Shown: in pieces, positions 30,500 through 43,079 of the stretch
Position numbering within the stretch: position 1 is the stretch's first letter
Layout: each line of letters starts with the position of its first letter
Source: Cymbomonas tetramitiformis
Taxonomy: Eukaryota > Chlorophyta > Pyramimonadophyceae > Pyramimonadales > Pyramimonadaceae
Length of the DNA stretch: 64,000 bases
Reading direction: 5' to 3'
Assembly (NCBI GenBank): GCA_001247695.2
Contig: LGRX02029345.1
Span: 1 to 64,000 of the forward strand
Position numbers and translations under genes: made by a program
The notes under the pieces: model-generated
What the model was told of the DNA's origin: nothing
What the model saw: only the letters and a program-made list of their open reading frames with translations
Database searches by the model: none

Positions 30500-31997
30500 A
30501 GCTCGAATCCCAACGGGCGACGCAGTCGAATTTTCGATCTCACGATCACCAGACGCCAACGATGACAGTGCCACAACAGTCGCGTACATTTATCGCGACG
30601 CCACCCACGCGTTATGGCATGGCATGCTGGGAAGCAAAAAGCAAAGCACTGTCGCGCACATGATCCTACGGCCAGATAGTGTAATGGCGAAAATTATTTT
30701 AACATCGCATGGCCGACGCGATGTTCGGAAATCAGATAGATTCGCTTTTACATTGCATAGCAGACGCGAGGATCGAGAAATGCCATATCATTAATGGACT
30801 GGCAGACTCGATGTTCATGTTCGGATCTCTCGTGTGCGCCACGTCGGCAAGATAAATAATCCCATCGACCGTCAGATGCGCCTAGTGGAGATCTTAATTT
30901 AAGATCGACCGGGCCTAGACCTCTGACCTTTATAATCTTCACCCAAACCAAATTACCTTACCTTACCTTACCTTACCTTAGTCAATCAGCAGCAGCAGCA
31001 GCAGCAGCAGCAAAGCTCGAATCCCAACGGGCGATACAGTCGAATGTTTCATCTCACGATCGCCAGGCGCTAACGATGACAGTGCCACTGCAGTCGCGTA
31101 CATTTATCGCGACGCCACCCACGCGTTATGGCATGGCATGCTGGGAAGCAAAAGGCAAAGCACTGTCGCGCACATGATCCTGCGGTCATATGATGTAATG
31201 GCGAAAATGATTTAAACATCGCATGGCCGACGCGATGTTCATGATCATCGCGTCATTACATCATGATATGACGTAACCGACGCGATGTTCATAGATTCGC
31301 TTTTACATTGCATAGCAGACGCGAGGATCGAGAAATATCAAATCATTAATGGAATGGCAGACTCGATGTTCATGTTCGGATCTCTCGAGTGCGCCACGTC
31401 GGCAAGATAAATAATCCCATCCACCGTCAGATGCGCCTAGTGGAGATCTTAATTTAAGATCGACCGGGCCTAGTACTTAGTCAATCAGCAGCAGCAGCAG
31501 CAGCAAAGCCCGAATCCCAACGGGCGATACAGTCGAATGTTCCATCTCACGATCGCCGGACGCTAACGATGACAGTGCCACCGCAGTCGCGTGTATGTAC
31601 CACGACGCCACCCACGCGTTATGGCATGGCATGCTGGGAAGCAAAAAGCAAAGCACTGTCGCGCACATGATCCTGCGGTCATATGATGTAATGGCGATAT
31701 CCGTGTTAACATCGCATGGTAATCAATCGTGCTGTCCAAAAAGATCGACGCCTAGTGGAGATCGCATATTTGTGATCGACAGCGCCTAGACCTCTGACCT
31801 TTACCGTCTTGGCATGAAGTAAATTACCTTACTACCTTTGACCTTTATCGTCTTGGCATCAAGTAAATTACCTTACTTACTACCTCTGACCTTTATAATC
31901 TTCACCCAAACCAAATTACCTTACCTTACCTACCTCTGACCTTTATAATCTTCACCCAAACCAAATTACCTTACTTACCTTACTTACCTTAGTCAAT

Positions 31998-32030
<33 letters not shown>

Positions 32031-32879
32031 AGCTCGAATCCCAACGGGCGACGCAGTCGAATTTCCGATCTCACGATCGCCAGACGCCAACGATGACAGT
32101 GCCACTGCAGTCGCGTACATTTATCGCGACGCCACCCACGCGTTATGGCATGGCATGCTGGGAAACAAAAACCAAAGCACTGTCGCGCACATGATCCTAC
32201 GGCCAGATAGTGTAATGGCGAAAATTATTTAAACATCGCATGGCCGACGCGATGTTCGGAAATCAGATAGATTCGCTTTTACATTGCATAGCAGACGCGA
32301 GGATTGAGAAATGTCAAATCATTAATGGAATGTCAGACTCGATGTTCATGTTCGGATCTCTCGAGTGCGCCACGTCGGCAAGATAAATAATCCCATCCAC
32401 CGTCAGATGCGCCTAGTGGAGATCTTAATTTAAGATCGACCGGGCCTAGTACCTTAGTCAATCAGCAGCAGCAGCAGCAGCAGCAGCAAAGCTCGAATCC
32501 CAACGGGCGATACAGTCGAATGTTCCATCTCACGATCGCCAGACGCTAACGATGACACTGCCACAACAGTCGCGTGTATGTACCACGACGCCACCCACGC
32601 GTTATGGCATGGCTTGCTGGGAAGCAAAAAGCAAAGCACTGTCGCGCACATGATCCTGCGGTCATATGATGTAATGGCGATATCCATGTTAACATCGCAT
32701 GGTAATTAATCGTGTTGTCCAAAACGATCGACGCCTAGTGGAGATCGCATATTTGTGATCGACAGCGCCTAGACCTTTGACCTTTATAATCTTCACCCAA
32801 ACCAAATTACCTTACCTACCTCTGACCTTTATAATCTTCACCCAAACCAAATTACTTTACCTTACCTTACATAGTCAAT

Positions 32880-32924
<45 letters not shown>

Positions 32925-33356
32925 AGCTCGAATCCCAACGGGCGACGCAGTCGAATTTTCGATCGCACGATCGCCAGACGCCAACGATGACAGTGCCACT
33001 GCAGTCGCGTACATTTATCACGACGCCACCCACGCGTTATGGCATGGCATGCTGGGAAGCAAAAAGCAAAGCACTGTCGCGCACATGATCCTACGGCCAG
33101 ATAGTGTAATGGCGAAAATTATTTAAACATCGCATGGCCGACGCGATGTTCGGAAATCAGATAGATTCACTTTTACATTGCATAGCAGACGCGAGGATCG
33201 AGAAATGTCAAATCATTAATGGACTGGCAGACTCGATGTTCATGTTCGGATCTCTCGTGTGCGCCACGTCAGCAAGATAAATAATCCCATCGACCGTCAG
33301 ATGCGCCTAGTGGAGATCTTAATTTAAGATCGACCGGGCCTAGTACCTTAGTCAAT

Positions 33357-33398
<42 letters not shown>

Positions 33399-33830
33399 AG
33401 CTCGAATCCCAACGGGCGACGCAGTCGAATTTTCCGATCTCACGATCACCAGACGCCAACGATGACAGTGCCACTGCAGTCGCGTACATATATCGCGACG
33501 CCACCCACGCGTTATGGCATGGCATGCTGGGAAGCAAAAAGCAAAGCACTGTCGCGCACATGATCCTACGGCCAGATAGTGTAATGGCGAAAATTATTTA
33601 AACATCGCATGGCCGACGCGATGTTCGGAAATCAGATAGATTCACTTTTACATTGCATAGCAGACGCGAGGATCGAGAAATGTCAAATCATTAATGGACT
33701 GGCAGACTCGATGTTCATGTTCGGATCTCTCGTGTGCGCCACGTCAGCAAGACAAATAATCCCATCGACCGTCAGATGCGCCTAGTGGAGATCTTAATTT
33801 AAGATCGACCGGGCCTAGTACTTAGTCAAT

Positions 33831-33866
<36 letters not shown>

Positions 33867-34215
33867 AGCTCGAATCCCAACGGGCGACGCAGTCGAATTT
33901 TCGATCTCACGATCGCCAGACGCTAACGATGACAGTGCCACAACAGTCGCGTACATTTATCGCGACGCCACCCACGCGTTATGGCATGGCATGCTGGGAA
34001 GCAAAAAGCAAAGCACTGTCGCGCACATGATCCTGCGGTCATATGATGTAATGGCGATATCCATGCATGTTAACATCGCATGGTAATTAATCGCGCTGTC
34101 CAAAAGGATCGACGCCTAGTGGAGATCGCATATTTGTGATCGACAGCGCCTAGACCTCTGACCTTTATCGTCTTGGCATCAAGTGAATTACCTTACTTAC
34201 CTTACCTTAGTCAAT

Positions 34216-34248
<33 letters not shown>

Positions 34249-35126
34249 AGCTCGAATCCCAACGGGCGATACAGTCGAATGTTCCATCTCACGATCGCCA
34301 GGCGCTAACGATGACAGTGCCACTGCAGTCGCGTACATTTATCGCGACGCCACCCACGCGTTATGGCATGGCATGCTGGGAAGCAAAAGGCAAAGCACTG
34401 TCGCGCACATGATCCTACGGTCAGATAGTGTAATGGCGAAAATGATTTAAACATCGCATGGCCGACGCGATGTTCGGAAATCAGATAGATTCGCTTTAAC
34501 ATTGCATAGCAGACGCGAGGATCGAGAAATGTCAAATCATTAATGGAATGGCAAATTCGATGTTCATGTTCGGATCTCTCGAGTGCGCCGCGTCGGCAAG
34601 ATAAATATTCCCATCGACCGTCAGATGCGCCTAGTGGAGATCTTAATTTAAGATCGACCGGGCCTAGTACCTTACCTTAATCAGCAGCAGCAGCAGCAAA
34701 GCTCGAATCCCAACGGGCGACACAGTCGAATTTTCGATCTCACGATCGCCAAACGCCAACGATGACAGTGCCACAACAGTCGCGTGTATGTACCACGACG
34801 CCACCCACGCGTTACGGCATGGCATGCTGGGAAGCAAAAAGCAAAGCACTGTCGCGCACATGATCCTACGGTCAGATAGTGTAATGGCGAAAATGATTTA
34901 AACATCGCATGGCCGACGCGATGTTCGGAAATCAGATAGATTCGCTTTTACATTGCATAGCAGACGCGAGGATCGAGAAATGTCAAATCATTAATGGAAT
35001 GGCAGACTCGATGTTCATGTTCGGATCTCTCGAGTGCGCCACGTCGGCAAGATAAATAATCCCATCGACCGTCAGATGCGCCTAGTGGAGATCTTAATTT
35101 AAGATCGACCGGGCCTAGTACTTAAT

Positions 35127-35171
<45 letters not shown>

Positions 35172-35390
35172 AGCGCAAATCCCAACGGGCGACACGGACG
35201 AACTTCCGATCTCACGGATTCCAGACGCTAACGATGACAGTGCCACTGCAGTCGCGTACATGTACCGTGACGCCACCCACGCGTCATCGCGTGGCATGTT
35301 GGGATGTAAAAAGAAAAGCACTGTCGCACACACGATCTTACGGTCAGATGGCCTAGTGGAGATCTCTTTTTTGAGATCGACCGTGCCTAG
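29115..35390 (+). mobile_element. Main tandem array of Helitron-like units
   Basis: About 14 units head to tail. Hairpin-CTAG ends fall near 29160, 29662, 29978, 30448, 30918, 31472, 31788, 32449, 32771, 33343, 33817, 34152, 34667, 35119 and 35390. Each unit has an optional leader ACCTCTGACCTTTATAATC with (CCTTA)n, then TCAATCAG, (CAG)n of 5-14 repeats, a conserved body (AAAGCTCGAATCCCAACGGG to CATGATCCT), a tail and the 3' hairpin. Two tail types recur: GATCGCATATTTGTGATC and GATCTTAATTTAAGATC, the second with a longer subterminal region. Units of the two types are interspersed. No helicase or Rep protein is encoded. Confidence 0.72.
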
Positions 35391-35627
35391 TATATATATA
35401 TAACATTGAGGCTTTCTGAGGTGTGCCCACATGCATCGCAGTTGTTGAGATGTTCAGGCGGCCACTCACTTTTGACATCCTTGCGCAGTCAAATTGATCT
35501 GTCCCCCCGCGGTGGTTGCTACCGTCCTGATTGCCTTCCAGGGCCTGCCTTTTCTTTGGTGGGCGCTCCTATTGTGCTTATCCCTTTCCTGAATGCGGTA
35601 CGATAGGAAGTATACAATATATAGTAT

Positions 35628-35709
35628 GAAGAGGTGCTAATTAGCCCCAATATGACCTGAAGGAGCGTCAGCGACTTCAGGTCATATTGGGGCTAATTAG
35701 CTCCTCTTC
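35628..35709. repeat. Near-perfect 35-bp-arm hairpin
   Basis: Arms 35628-35662 and 35675-35709 are complementary at 34 of 35 positions around a 12-base loop (GAGCGTCAGCGA). The arms contain GCTAATTAGCCCCAATATGA. The size suits a small MITE or a small-RNA precursor; no flanking duplication is obvious. Confidence 0.7.
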
Positions 35710-35899
35710 ATGATATATTTGTGACACATCAGCCCTCGATTAATCGAAGGGATCATGTGAGAGCCACGTCATGGAATATGCTTTGCAACAATATTTCTCG
35801 ACTCTGCCACGTCATCACAACTCGCGATATATTGCTCAAATATTGCTTACAGTACAAATATTGCTTACAGTAGCGTCATCGGTGTGTCATCAGTGTCGA

Positions 35900-35938
<39 letters not shown>

Positions 35939-37100
35939 TCATGTCATGTCATGTCAATGTCATGACATGTCATCACAGTCTATCCTACCTCAGGCTGTTT
36001 TGTAACCGGCGCGTCAGCGCACGGTGATCTGTACCGTCGCGTCAGCGAACGGCGAAGCGAACGGTGAAGATGTCTACGATGATCGTCTGTCATCAACGCA
36101 GTCGATCGTCTTTTCAATCGCGAGTCACATTATAAAATACTAGCCAATCGGAAACTCAAAAAACAGATTTCCAAGATCGTTCGAGTTTTCAGTCGTCTGT
36201 CATCGTCAAAAAGATACTGCCAATCAATGCTTAGAAAGCTGGATTTCTAAGATCGATGCTTCGAACTTCGAAATTAACCCAAAGGGGAGTTCTGATGCAA
36301 TTTCAAGCCCATTTCTTGTTAGCATCTTCCCGTGCACCTCCTGCTGTGACCCTGCCGCTGTGACCCTGCCTGCTATGAATATCTTTGTGCATACTGTAAT
36401 GTTTCTGCGACTGACGTTAAGTGTGTATGCATCGATATGTGTATGCATGACTAACTTTTTGCTTACATGCAGGATCAGTGCTCGACCGCATGATGACCTT
36501 CGACTAGTCGACCCCTTTCCGCTTGTGTTCATCTTCGACCGACTCCACGCTCAACGCTCGCCTACGAGATCCTCGCTGCATCCACGCATACCATTTTAGT
36601 TTCATATGCACTTTCGTGTGTGTGCCCTTCATGTCACTGTACGTTTTCAGATGACTTGTGTATTCTCCCTAAATCCCCCGATCCCCCCCGCCATATGCCC
36701 CATGTGGCATCCGCGTATGCCCCCTTGTGACACACGCGCCCAATGTGTTTGTTGCTCAACTGGTGTGCCGCATTTTGTATGCACTCGCTTACGTGTGTGT
36801 ATCGCATTCGTTTGTTTTCATCTTGTATGTTTTCGTTCCGACGTCTTGTGTGGGATCCGGGGGCTTTGGGTTTTTCTCGCCCATCACCGCGCACCGCCGA
36901 AATCCCGGCCATGCTTTTGCCGTGTATGTTCTGTTTGCATAATGTATTTGTCTGACACGCATTAGAACATTTTTAGGCAGAGCACAGCACAGCATTTCGC
37001 AGGCGTTGTCGGCTTTGACCTAATTTCGGGTCAAAGTCGTCAATGCCACGTGTTCAGGGCTGGGTCACAGGGCATTGGCATTTTCCCAAATTCGTAATAT
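35710..37100. other. Unassigned interval
   Basis: Contains a GTCGCT hexanucleotide run (35902-35940) followed by ATGTC repeats. The region 36224-36532 and the 36.6-36.95 kb ORFs show no recognisable domains. A TTGACC-type inverted word (37012-37034) is also present. Confidence 0.45.
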
Positions 37101-37106
37101 TTCATT

Positions 37107-37170
37107 TGAATATTGGGGCTGTTTGGCCCCAATATTCTGAATATTGGTGCTGATCAGCACCAATATTCAA
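37107..37170. repeat. Two adjacent palindromes of 30 bp
   Basis: GAATATTGGGGC and GCCCCAATATTC flank a 6-base centre. Directly after it comes a perfect palindrome, GAATATTGGTGCTGATCAGC and its mirror. They share the GAATATTGG arm, so the four arms can pair in alternative ways (cruciform or double hairpin). Confidence 0.75.
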
Positions 37171-37702
37171 TGGAATCTTCCGAACATTGGGAACACGTCA
37201 ATGCACTTGACCAATCCAGTTCTGAACACGTGGCCGCCTTACTTCCACATCAGCATTTCATCATTAATATAGCTCAGAATTGCTGCCTGCGTGGCACGTT
37301 TTCATTGGTCCAAACCCGATGTGTCATAAATATATATATATATATATATTGAACCTTACAATAACGTTTCTGATACCTCTTTATATATTGGACCTCACAA
37401 TAAAGTTTCTGATAACTATTTACATATTCCTTTCCCAACGTGGCGCCACTGCTCACTTGGCAGCCATCCCCGCGTCGCCTTCTTTTCGGCTTTCACCCAC
37501 CTAGGCAGTTGTCGCCTTGGCTTTGCAATCGGGTGTCCCAATGCATATTCTAGCTGATGTGCATACAATCATGTGCATGTGGTGTTTATATTGACCCCTT
37601 TGGCTACCACTACCTTGTCTGTAACCGGTATGGGCTATCACGGCACATCATGCCGTTCGTAATGTGTTGGCATCTATGCTGAAGCAAGTCTTCGATGGTA
37701 GG

Positions 37703-39602
37703 CTATTTTTCGGGGAATAGATTGGTGCTAAATGGGGAATAGAAATTCTGACCATTTCTGGGGAATAGATTATATGTCACATGCCATCTATCGTTTGTAC
37801 TATCAATTATGAACTATCACTACTGTAGGTGTCCACCGCTCGTGTCCACCGCGGAGGTTCAGCGTGTGCAATATTTTGCGTCTAGCACACCCCCTTCTTG
37901 TAAACAATTTATTGCATGTAGCATGAAGCATAATTTTTTCCACCATTCGATTCTAAAGCGTTTGTATGCATTAGGTGAATTCCTTTCGTTTGAGCTATCG
38001 ATTGGCCCCATCCGCAACCGCATCAGCTTAGCATTCAGTCGCGACTGCAAGCTAAGTTGGTGCGGTGTGAGATGGTTTCAACCACTTGCGGCTTTGCAGA
38101 ATAGGGGTTTCCGTGAGAATCTTCTCACGAAACTTGGCAGTGATATTGTTCATAGCAATATCAGTGCACCCTCAAGAGCATATGGCAAGACGTTGAGTAT
38201 ATTAAAGATGGCCGCGTGCTGGCATGATGCCTTTTGGGTTTGAAACCCAAACCCAAACATGCCAAACAGCGAAGGGCTTCCCGTGAGTTCAAGCGCACGT
38301 AACTTCGCAAAATATATTGATAAGATGTATATATTTCACTTTTCGGAAGTGCAAGGTTTGCGATAGCTTGTGCGCGAAGTTGACATATTATTTCTTTGAC
38401 CCAGATTTACGAGTTTGAATAGCAAGCTAAAATCTGTGTCAAAGAAATAGTTAAACCATTTTGCGCACAGACTTTCTTAGACCTTGTGCTTCGAATATAT
38501 CATCAAAGATACATATATTGGCAATATTTCTACGCAGTTACGTGCGCTAGAACGCACGGGAAGCCGTTTGCCGTTTAGCATGTATTGGGTTTGGAAACAT
38601 TCGAACCCAAGCCCAATAGATCTGCCAAAGAAATAAACCGATGGTTTTGCCAACAAGTTATCTCCTTGAGCTTCTGAGAACTGAAATATATATGTCTTGT
38701 AAATATTTGTGCATAGTTTCGCGCGCTATAACGCACGGGAATTACTTTTTCAGTTTGGCATGTATTGGGTGTGGGTAAACTCGAACACCAACCCAATAAA
38801 TCTGCCAAAGAAATAAATTGATGGCTTCGTGCACAAGGCTTTTGAGGCCTTGGGCCTTTGGCAACTAAAAGATACATATCTTACTAATAATTTTGCAAAG
38901 TCACGTGCGCTAGAACTCACGGGAAGCCCTTTGCTGTTTGGCATGTTTGGGTTTGGGTTTGCGGTTTATCCAAACCCATGATGTGCAGCACGCGTTTTGC
39001 GCATAGCTTACATCAGAGGTTGTGCGTTTGAGGGTGCATCAATATTGCTGTTAGCAATATTGGTGCCAAGTATCGTGCGCTAGAACGCACGAGAACCCCT
39101 CCGCTGTTTGAGTTTTTATGCGATGTGCATGGCAGTTATAAGGGCCTATCAGCTTAGCTCGCAGTCGCGACTGCAAACTGAGCTGATGCGGCCACGGATC
39201 GGCTCAATCAAGAGCTCAAAAACTTTCTAGGAGTCTAAATGATATATCTATGTGCGTTGCGAACGTTGGAAAAATGTTTTCCTAATCTAATTTACTCGCA
39301 AACAGTGTGGGGTAGACGTGCAGTGAAGCCTTAATTTAATATTCACGGCCGTGAATTCCAGAGACCAAAGTGACCAAAAACCGTTCGATTGCCAATCGAA
39401 CGGTTTTTGGTCACTTTGGGAACACGTCTGAAAATACTTAGTGTTGTCTCGCGTGTTGTCACCAAGCCTAAACTCACGATCTCACTCCCAATGGTGATAG
39501 TAGACGCATGTGCGTGTGGCACGTCCATTTCTGGGGAATAGATTATGAATTTCTATTCCCCGATTAGCACCAATCTATTCCTCGAAAACCTTTTTTCCGT
39601 CT
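37703..39602. mobile_element. TIR element of about 1.9 kb rich in internal hairpins
   Basis: The left end (about 37708-37770: GGGGAATAGATTGGTGCTAA then GGGGAATAGAAATTC) returns in reverse complement at about 39527-39595. Inside are a second inverted pair around AGTCGCGACTGCAAGCT (38030-38060 and 39160-39180), a TTTCTTTGAC hairpin at 38390-38450, and three tandem units of about 190 bases with CGCTAGAACGCACGGGAAGC (38545-38960). No transposase is seen; the 60-130 codon ORFs follow the tandem units. Confidence 0.6.
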
Positions 39603-40010
39603 TGGATCCAGCCTTTGTCATCGTGGAGGATCGCAATCATCATGAATATTCGCCTGATTGGAAGCCCGACCGATCACGGTGCTCAACCATGATGGACGAC
39701 GAGGCAGACATATCGCGATTGACGTGAGCCTTGCATTCCCTTGTTGTGCCTCGTGCGTATGTGAGAGTAAGAACTCTCGCGCATGCCCAATCACCCCCTC
39801 CAACGCGCCGCGTCCAGACTCCTAAAATCTGAACGGATCCTGCGTGCGCAAGAAGCATGTTCTTCCTAAGACACCGAAGAATTAATATGCAAACTTATAT
39901 TGTGTTCGGCATACAGTTGTATACTGAACACCACACTCGTTGCACTATCCCTCTTGTTCACGGTCTGTCTACGGATATCACAGTAGTAATTTCATTTGCC
40001 TATGGGCAGA

Positions 40011-40226
40011 TGAGCATTAAAATAATTTGCTTACACGCAGACTACCATTAAAATCATTTGTCTACGTGCATTCTACATTAAAATCATTTACCTACGCGCA
40101 TACTACATTAAAATCATTTGTCTACGTGCATTCTACATTAAAATCATTTACCTACGCGCATACTACATTAAAATCATTTGCCTACGCTCATACTACCATA
40201 TATGACATTTGCCTACGCGCACTGAA
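40011..40226 (+). repeat. 30-bp minisatellite, about seven copies
   Basis: Units of the form CATTAAAATCATTTGCCTAC plus GCGCATACTA, alternating between two slightly different types (GTCTACGTGCATTC and CCTACGCGCATAC). The overlapping 68-codon ORF is a product of the repeat. Confidence 0.88.
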
Positions 40227-40559
40227 CATTTAACCCATATTCGATAATTTATGGGCCCAACTTAAAGTGAGGTATATACACTGAACGGCATGCAACTCGC
40301 CGACAAAATCCATCCCATCATCGTCCCAGTGGAGTGAGAAGCATTCAGGAATATGACGGGACCGTCGGCGGCAAGATACCATCCGCTTCGACACATCCCA
40401 AACCAAGCATAGCGTACCCATCACAAACACGAATCCACGGCCGAAAATGTAGGGTATAGCGGGGAACTCCTATCGAGTTTTTGCACCACAGGTCGTCGCA
40501 TCAGGTATTCCATTCAGTGCTCAAGCGCAAGCAAGCAGAAGTTTCAAACCAAACAGGAT

Positions 40560-42240
40560 CCCGGTTTGTGATGCACGCTCCACCAGGTCTCCCCTACTCC
40601 GATGCAGGGCACCCTCAAAATGTTTCCATCTATCGTGGTATGGACGTCTGATGGGGGGTCAACGGACACCTAAGTGCTCGTATATCCAGTGAACGAAAAG
40701 AACAAGTGCGGGCACCGAAGTGCTCCCCGCAGAATGAAGGGAAGGCTCATAACGTGGCCATCGCTACTCTCTGCCTCTGCCTCCCGTCAGAAAGGCATCA
40801 CATGGACAGCCGCGTCCCAACAACCACTTCCGACCGGCGGTCCGTCCCCGTTCACAACGAAGTGCAAGTACCAAATATGTGGGTCTATGGCCCCGGCACG
40901 TGTAATAACCATGGCGCACAGGACAAGAAAGTGACCCAGAGCCAGATGAATTATCCACCGCGCTCCCTATACGACTGAGAGGCAGTACCCGCCAGAAAGT
41001 TACCGCATGGACAACCACATCCCATCATCCACATCCCTCCACTGGCCGTCCCCATTCACAACGAGATGCCAGCACTCCCTATACCACAAATGGTAACCAG
41101 ACCCCCAGGGTTTAGTATTTATTCCTTGGGAATTAAAAAAACGAGAATCGGGAATAAAATCATTCAAGTATATTTTGGGAATAAGTAATACCTTGTTACG
41201 TAATGACTATATTGCATCAGTTAACACGGCACGGCACGTGCTCGTGGTATGCTGCTGTATAATCACGTTATAGTACGTTTATATATACGCACAGTACTAT
41301 GCTGTAGTGACACTGATAATTATGACACTAATGATTATATAAACAGTAAAGCTCTAATTGTATATTCCACATAATCGCTATGTATATACAATGGGACAAA
41401 ACGTTTCATACATATTCGTTATTGAAACTTTGTCGCTCTTCCACATCGTAAACTTCCGATCTTGTGGCGATGGCGCAAGTCGCGCCAGGTGGGGAAGGGG
41501 CGGGGGGCTCAGGCTCGGCGTCACGCTTCAACGCGGCAATGTGTGTGGGTGGGTGGGTGGGGGGGGGTGGGGGGGAGTCGCGTATGTGGTCAAGTACTTT
41601 CTTCCCTGGTCGATTAGACGCTAAATGACACAGCGCATCGACAGTGATATGCAATTTTACGTTCCGTACAATCGTGTTTATATATCGACTTTCTATACTA
41701 CAGTGACAACTATAATAGAACTAATTACACAATTATCTAGATACCGACCCCCAAAGGGGTTACAGAGGAGGAGCGAGGAGGAAAGGGTGGGAAGGGGGCA
41801 TGTAGTGTATAATTATACTGAAGTATATATTATTATCATTATTATTGCCAGATATGCCGTAGATGCATGTAGTACCAAAATATTGTATTAATAATCTGAT
41901 GCCTTACGTAGTTATACCGCGTTCACGAAATTAAGGCGCCACACGAATGTCACTTGATGTCAATACGTAATTATTATTCCCAAAACAGACATGAAGGATT
42001 CTATTCCCGATTTTTCGGTTTTTTTATTCCCATGGAATTATTATCCCGTCCCCCAGCAGGTGAGAACGCCATACGGTACCGGGCGAATGGGAGAGCAAGT
42101 CGCAGACTAACGTCTGGAAGCTCCTGAAGAGGCAGTGCCCATCAGGAAGGCACCCGGCAAGGACAACCACACCCCCACCCTCATCAAGCGGCCATCCCCG
42201 TTTACAACAATATCGAAAAGGCCAATGCCGGACCGGCTGG
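40560..42240. repeat. Diverged repeat copies interrupted by a TIR element
   Basis: Three diverged segments (about 40700-40870, 40930-41075 and 42105-42215) share the pattern GCATGGACAACCACATCCC ... CCGTCCCCATTCACAACGA. Between the second and third lies the TIR element at 41108-42040. ORFs through the copies do not agree with one another in frame, so I treat them as non-coding. Confidence 0.4.
41108..42040. mobile_element. Non-autonomous TIR element of about 930 bp
   Basis: Left 41112-41180 (TTGGGAATTAAAAAAACGAG, ATCGGGAATA, TTTTGGGAATAA) and right 41967-42035 are inverted copies with roughly 75% identity by eye. A GT-rich run and AT-rich DNA lie between. No transposase is visible and the exact ends are not certain. 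Confidence 0.5.
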
Positions 42241-43079
42241 TACGTACACAATAAACACACACCCATGTTTCCACTTTAGATAAAACCAAACCACAAGAAT
42301 ATCCTTATGGGAATTTCTAATAAAATTCCCTTTATTCTTGCAAGGGGACATATGTACTCGAGTCACTCAGGGGCAGTGGCAAGAGACAGGTGAACAAGAT
42401 GATTGGACGGAGAAACATCTAAGCCATGCAATAAGCTGATACATGCGACTGCTGTCTTGGTGTCGTCAGAATGCACGGCTTGCAAATGGATGGGACATTA
42501 AATCATGAGAGGTAGTGAGACTCGTACAGCAGTGACGATGCAGTATGTAGAGCTGGATGTAGCCCGAAGGATCATTCAGTAAGCAAGAACTGAAGGCCTT
42601 ATACGAGCTGTTTAGTTATTTAAATTGCCAGCAGGTAATCGAATCCTAGTACTGCATTGGCGGCAGTTCGTGTAAAATCGAACGGCTAGAGTCCACATTC
42701 ACATGAAAGGCTTATATCACCAGTGAGGAATCCGCATCATTGCTGATCCCATCGTCATTTTGCCCAAAGGCATCGATAAGTAAGCAACTCCCATCAAATG
42801 GTTTGTTTAAGCAAGACTTCAAGTTTGATTGTTAGGCAAGTTACCCTTTTGGAAATGGCTGCAATGAATGTGTCGCCATGCAAGAATGTTTAATATGTCG
42901 AGTACGCACACTCGTACAGTCACCTCGTCACATTGATAGAAAAATTCGGCAAAAGAGAGCTCTCTGAATAGATTCCATAAGCGTCAAGCCCGACTTTCCG
43001 CGGTGACTATGTTGTTACTTGTCAATGCGATTTCTGCAACATACACCTATCAGCATGTGGATCAAGAGCTAATGGTCCA
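42241..43079. other. No recognisable feature downstream of FARSA
   Basis: Unique-looking sequence without long ORFs or repeats. It must contain the 3' UTR and polyadenylation signal of the FARSA gene, but I cannot place them. Confidence 0.5.

Noticed and set aside
32777..33088. Poly-Ala or poly-Gln protein ORFs in the C-A-G array units
   Set aside because: They start in the leader and run through (CAG)n in whichever frame is open; no unit conserves a start codon or protein end.
29115..35390. CRISPR-like array of regularly spaced repeats
   Set aside because: The units are 315-660 bases, lack unique spacers, and end in hairpin-CTAG. The setting is eukaryotic.
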